Origin: Candidatus Levyibacteriota bacterium
GTDB lineage: Bacteria; Patescibacteria; Microgenomatia; Levybacterales; UBA12049
Direction of reading: 5' to 3'
Length of the DNA: 64,000 bases
Assembly: GCA_016186625.1 (NCBI GenBank)
Contig: JACPLG010000008.1
Coordinates: 62,001-126,000 of the forward strand
Shown one piece after another: positions 63,450 to 64,000 of the stretch (position 1 is its first letter; every line of letters starts with the position of its first letter). The position numbers and the translations under genes are program-made. The notes beneath the pieces were generated by a model. That model was not told the origin of the DNA. It saw only the letters and a program-made list of their open reading frames with translations, and searched no databases.

Positions 63450-64000
63450 AATGGGGAGTTGAACGTCTGAGTCCAGATAACTCAGCCGAAGCATGTGAGC
63501 TCCTACCTGCACTCGCATCAAACGAAATTGCAGCTATTCAAATTGCTCAATTCTTAGGTAGACAAGACTTGGATATCGTCATTCAGAACATGAGCCGACA
63601 AAATATACAATGGTACGAAAACAGAGAGTTCCAACAGGGTAGAATTGGCATAAACGCCACAGGATTTGGTTATGAATCTGGCGGCAAGCAAAGATACTTT
63701 GACCTCACCCCAGAAGCCGCGAAGGTTCGAGATGAAATATTTAAGGGAGCTTCAAACCCAATTGATAAAATTATTAAATTCTTTTCATCAAATGGATATA
63801 ATGCATCCATAGCGACTGAACCAGGCATGCAAAATGCGCAGTACTTCGCAGGCCTCATTAGAGCAATGGGAGCAAAAAGCACGCTGCATTTTGACTATGC
63901 TCCAAACCAGCTTCCAGGCTGGAGCGTCTCTGATGCAGATGAACAATATGGTCTCGTTTTATACCTTCAGATGCCAACTGAAGGAGGGGAATTAACTGTC
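63404..64000 (+). CDS. 2OG-Fe(II) oxygenase-like protein, 3' end cut by the window
   Basis: 199 codons visible and open to the window edge. Starts MNHIENRENMNHIENQWGVE; GGAG lies 13 nt upstream of the first ATG, and a tiny ATG ORF (63393) overlaps the start. Near the end the pattern HFDYAPNQLP...YGLVLYLQMPTEGGELTV has the HxD iron motif and the GGEL strand of prolyl-4-hydroxylase-like dioxygenases; the distal His/Arg would be beyond the edge. Divergent from the oxidoreductase gene, probably the same accessory cluster. Confidence 0.7.
   Translation, partial: MNHIENRENMNHIENQWGVERLSPDNSAEACELLPALASNEIAAIQIAQFLGRQDLDIVIQNMSRQNIQWYENREFQQGRIGINATGFGYESGGKQRYFDLTPEAAKVRDEIFKGASNPIDKIIKFFSSNGYNASIATEPGMQNAQYFAGLIRAMGAKSTLHFDYAPNQLPGWSVSDADEQYGLVLYLQMPTEGGELTV

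Overview
The window looks like a chromosome segment of a Candidate Phyla Radiation (Patescibacteria) bacterium, most likely of the Microgenomates group. The DNA is AT-rich and genes are tightly packed, often overlapping by a few bases. Several housekeeping proteins are short: ThrRS has no TGS or editing domain, trigger factor has no PPIase domain, and the PheRS beta chain has no N-terminal tRNA-binding domain. A full Gram-positive-like type IV pilus operon, many secreted or anchored wall enzymes and few biosynthetic pathways fit the same picture. The lineage call is inference; no rRNA gene is present.

Layout. 1-10.7 kb: a plus-strand type IV pilus operon (pilB, pilT, pilC, major pilin, pilD, minor pilins, pilMNO). 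10.7-16.7 kb: a minus-strand translation and RNA block (tyrS, a small membrane peptide, recG, rpmF, nusB, rnc, rpsP, khpA, trmD). 16.7-27.7 kb: a class A PBP, pheST, a secreted GH26-like glycosidase and a large subtilase. 27.7-34.9 kb: small unknown genes with attenuator-like leaders, thrS-infC-rpmI-rplT, and tig. 35-43.4 kb: wall lytic enzymes, tRNA genes, a lone winged-helix regulator, an alpha/beta hydrolase, an MFS exporter and alr. 43.4-49.8 kb: pyrB-carA-carB and a DD-carboxypeptidase. 49.8-58.6 kb: two RAYT transposases, tRNA clusters, AI-2E-type permease, nagB, nadD-nadE, rhomboid and a GIY-YIG nuclease. 58.7-64 kb: an accessory cluster with a kinase-like protein, an AlaRS-like protein, an S51 peptidase, a large Gfo/Idh/MocA oxidoreductase and, divergently, a partial 2OG-Fe(II) oxygenase.

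Most unusual signals. (1) A structured leader recurs directly upstream of at least five tRNA genes, with compensatory changes in its stems. (2) Two unrelated RAYT genes are each flanked by copies of their own palindrome family, and those families are scattered through the window. (3) Several tRNA genes carry insertions bounded by 18-bp copies of the tRNA 3' end; one insertion encodes a GIY-YIG nuclease. A tRNA-Arg gene is split twice and holds a second, intact tRNA-Arg. (4) Repeats sit in frame inside pilD, pheT (twice), pyrB and one RAYT. (5) Two genes share a matching leader-peptide/terminator arrangement. (6) Many promoters place the transcription start on or within a few bases of the start codon, implying common leaderless translation. 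(7) The accessory cluster at the right end resembles a small biosynthetic locus built around an AlaRS paralogue.
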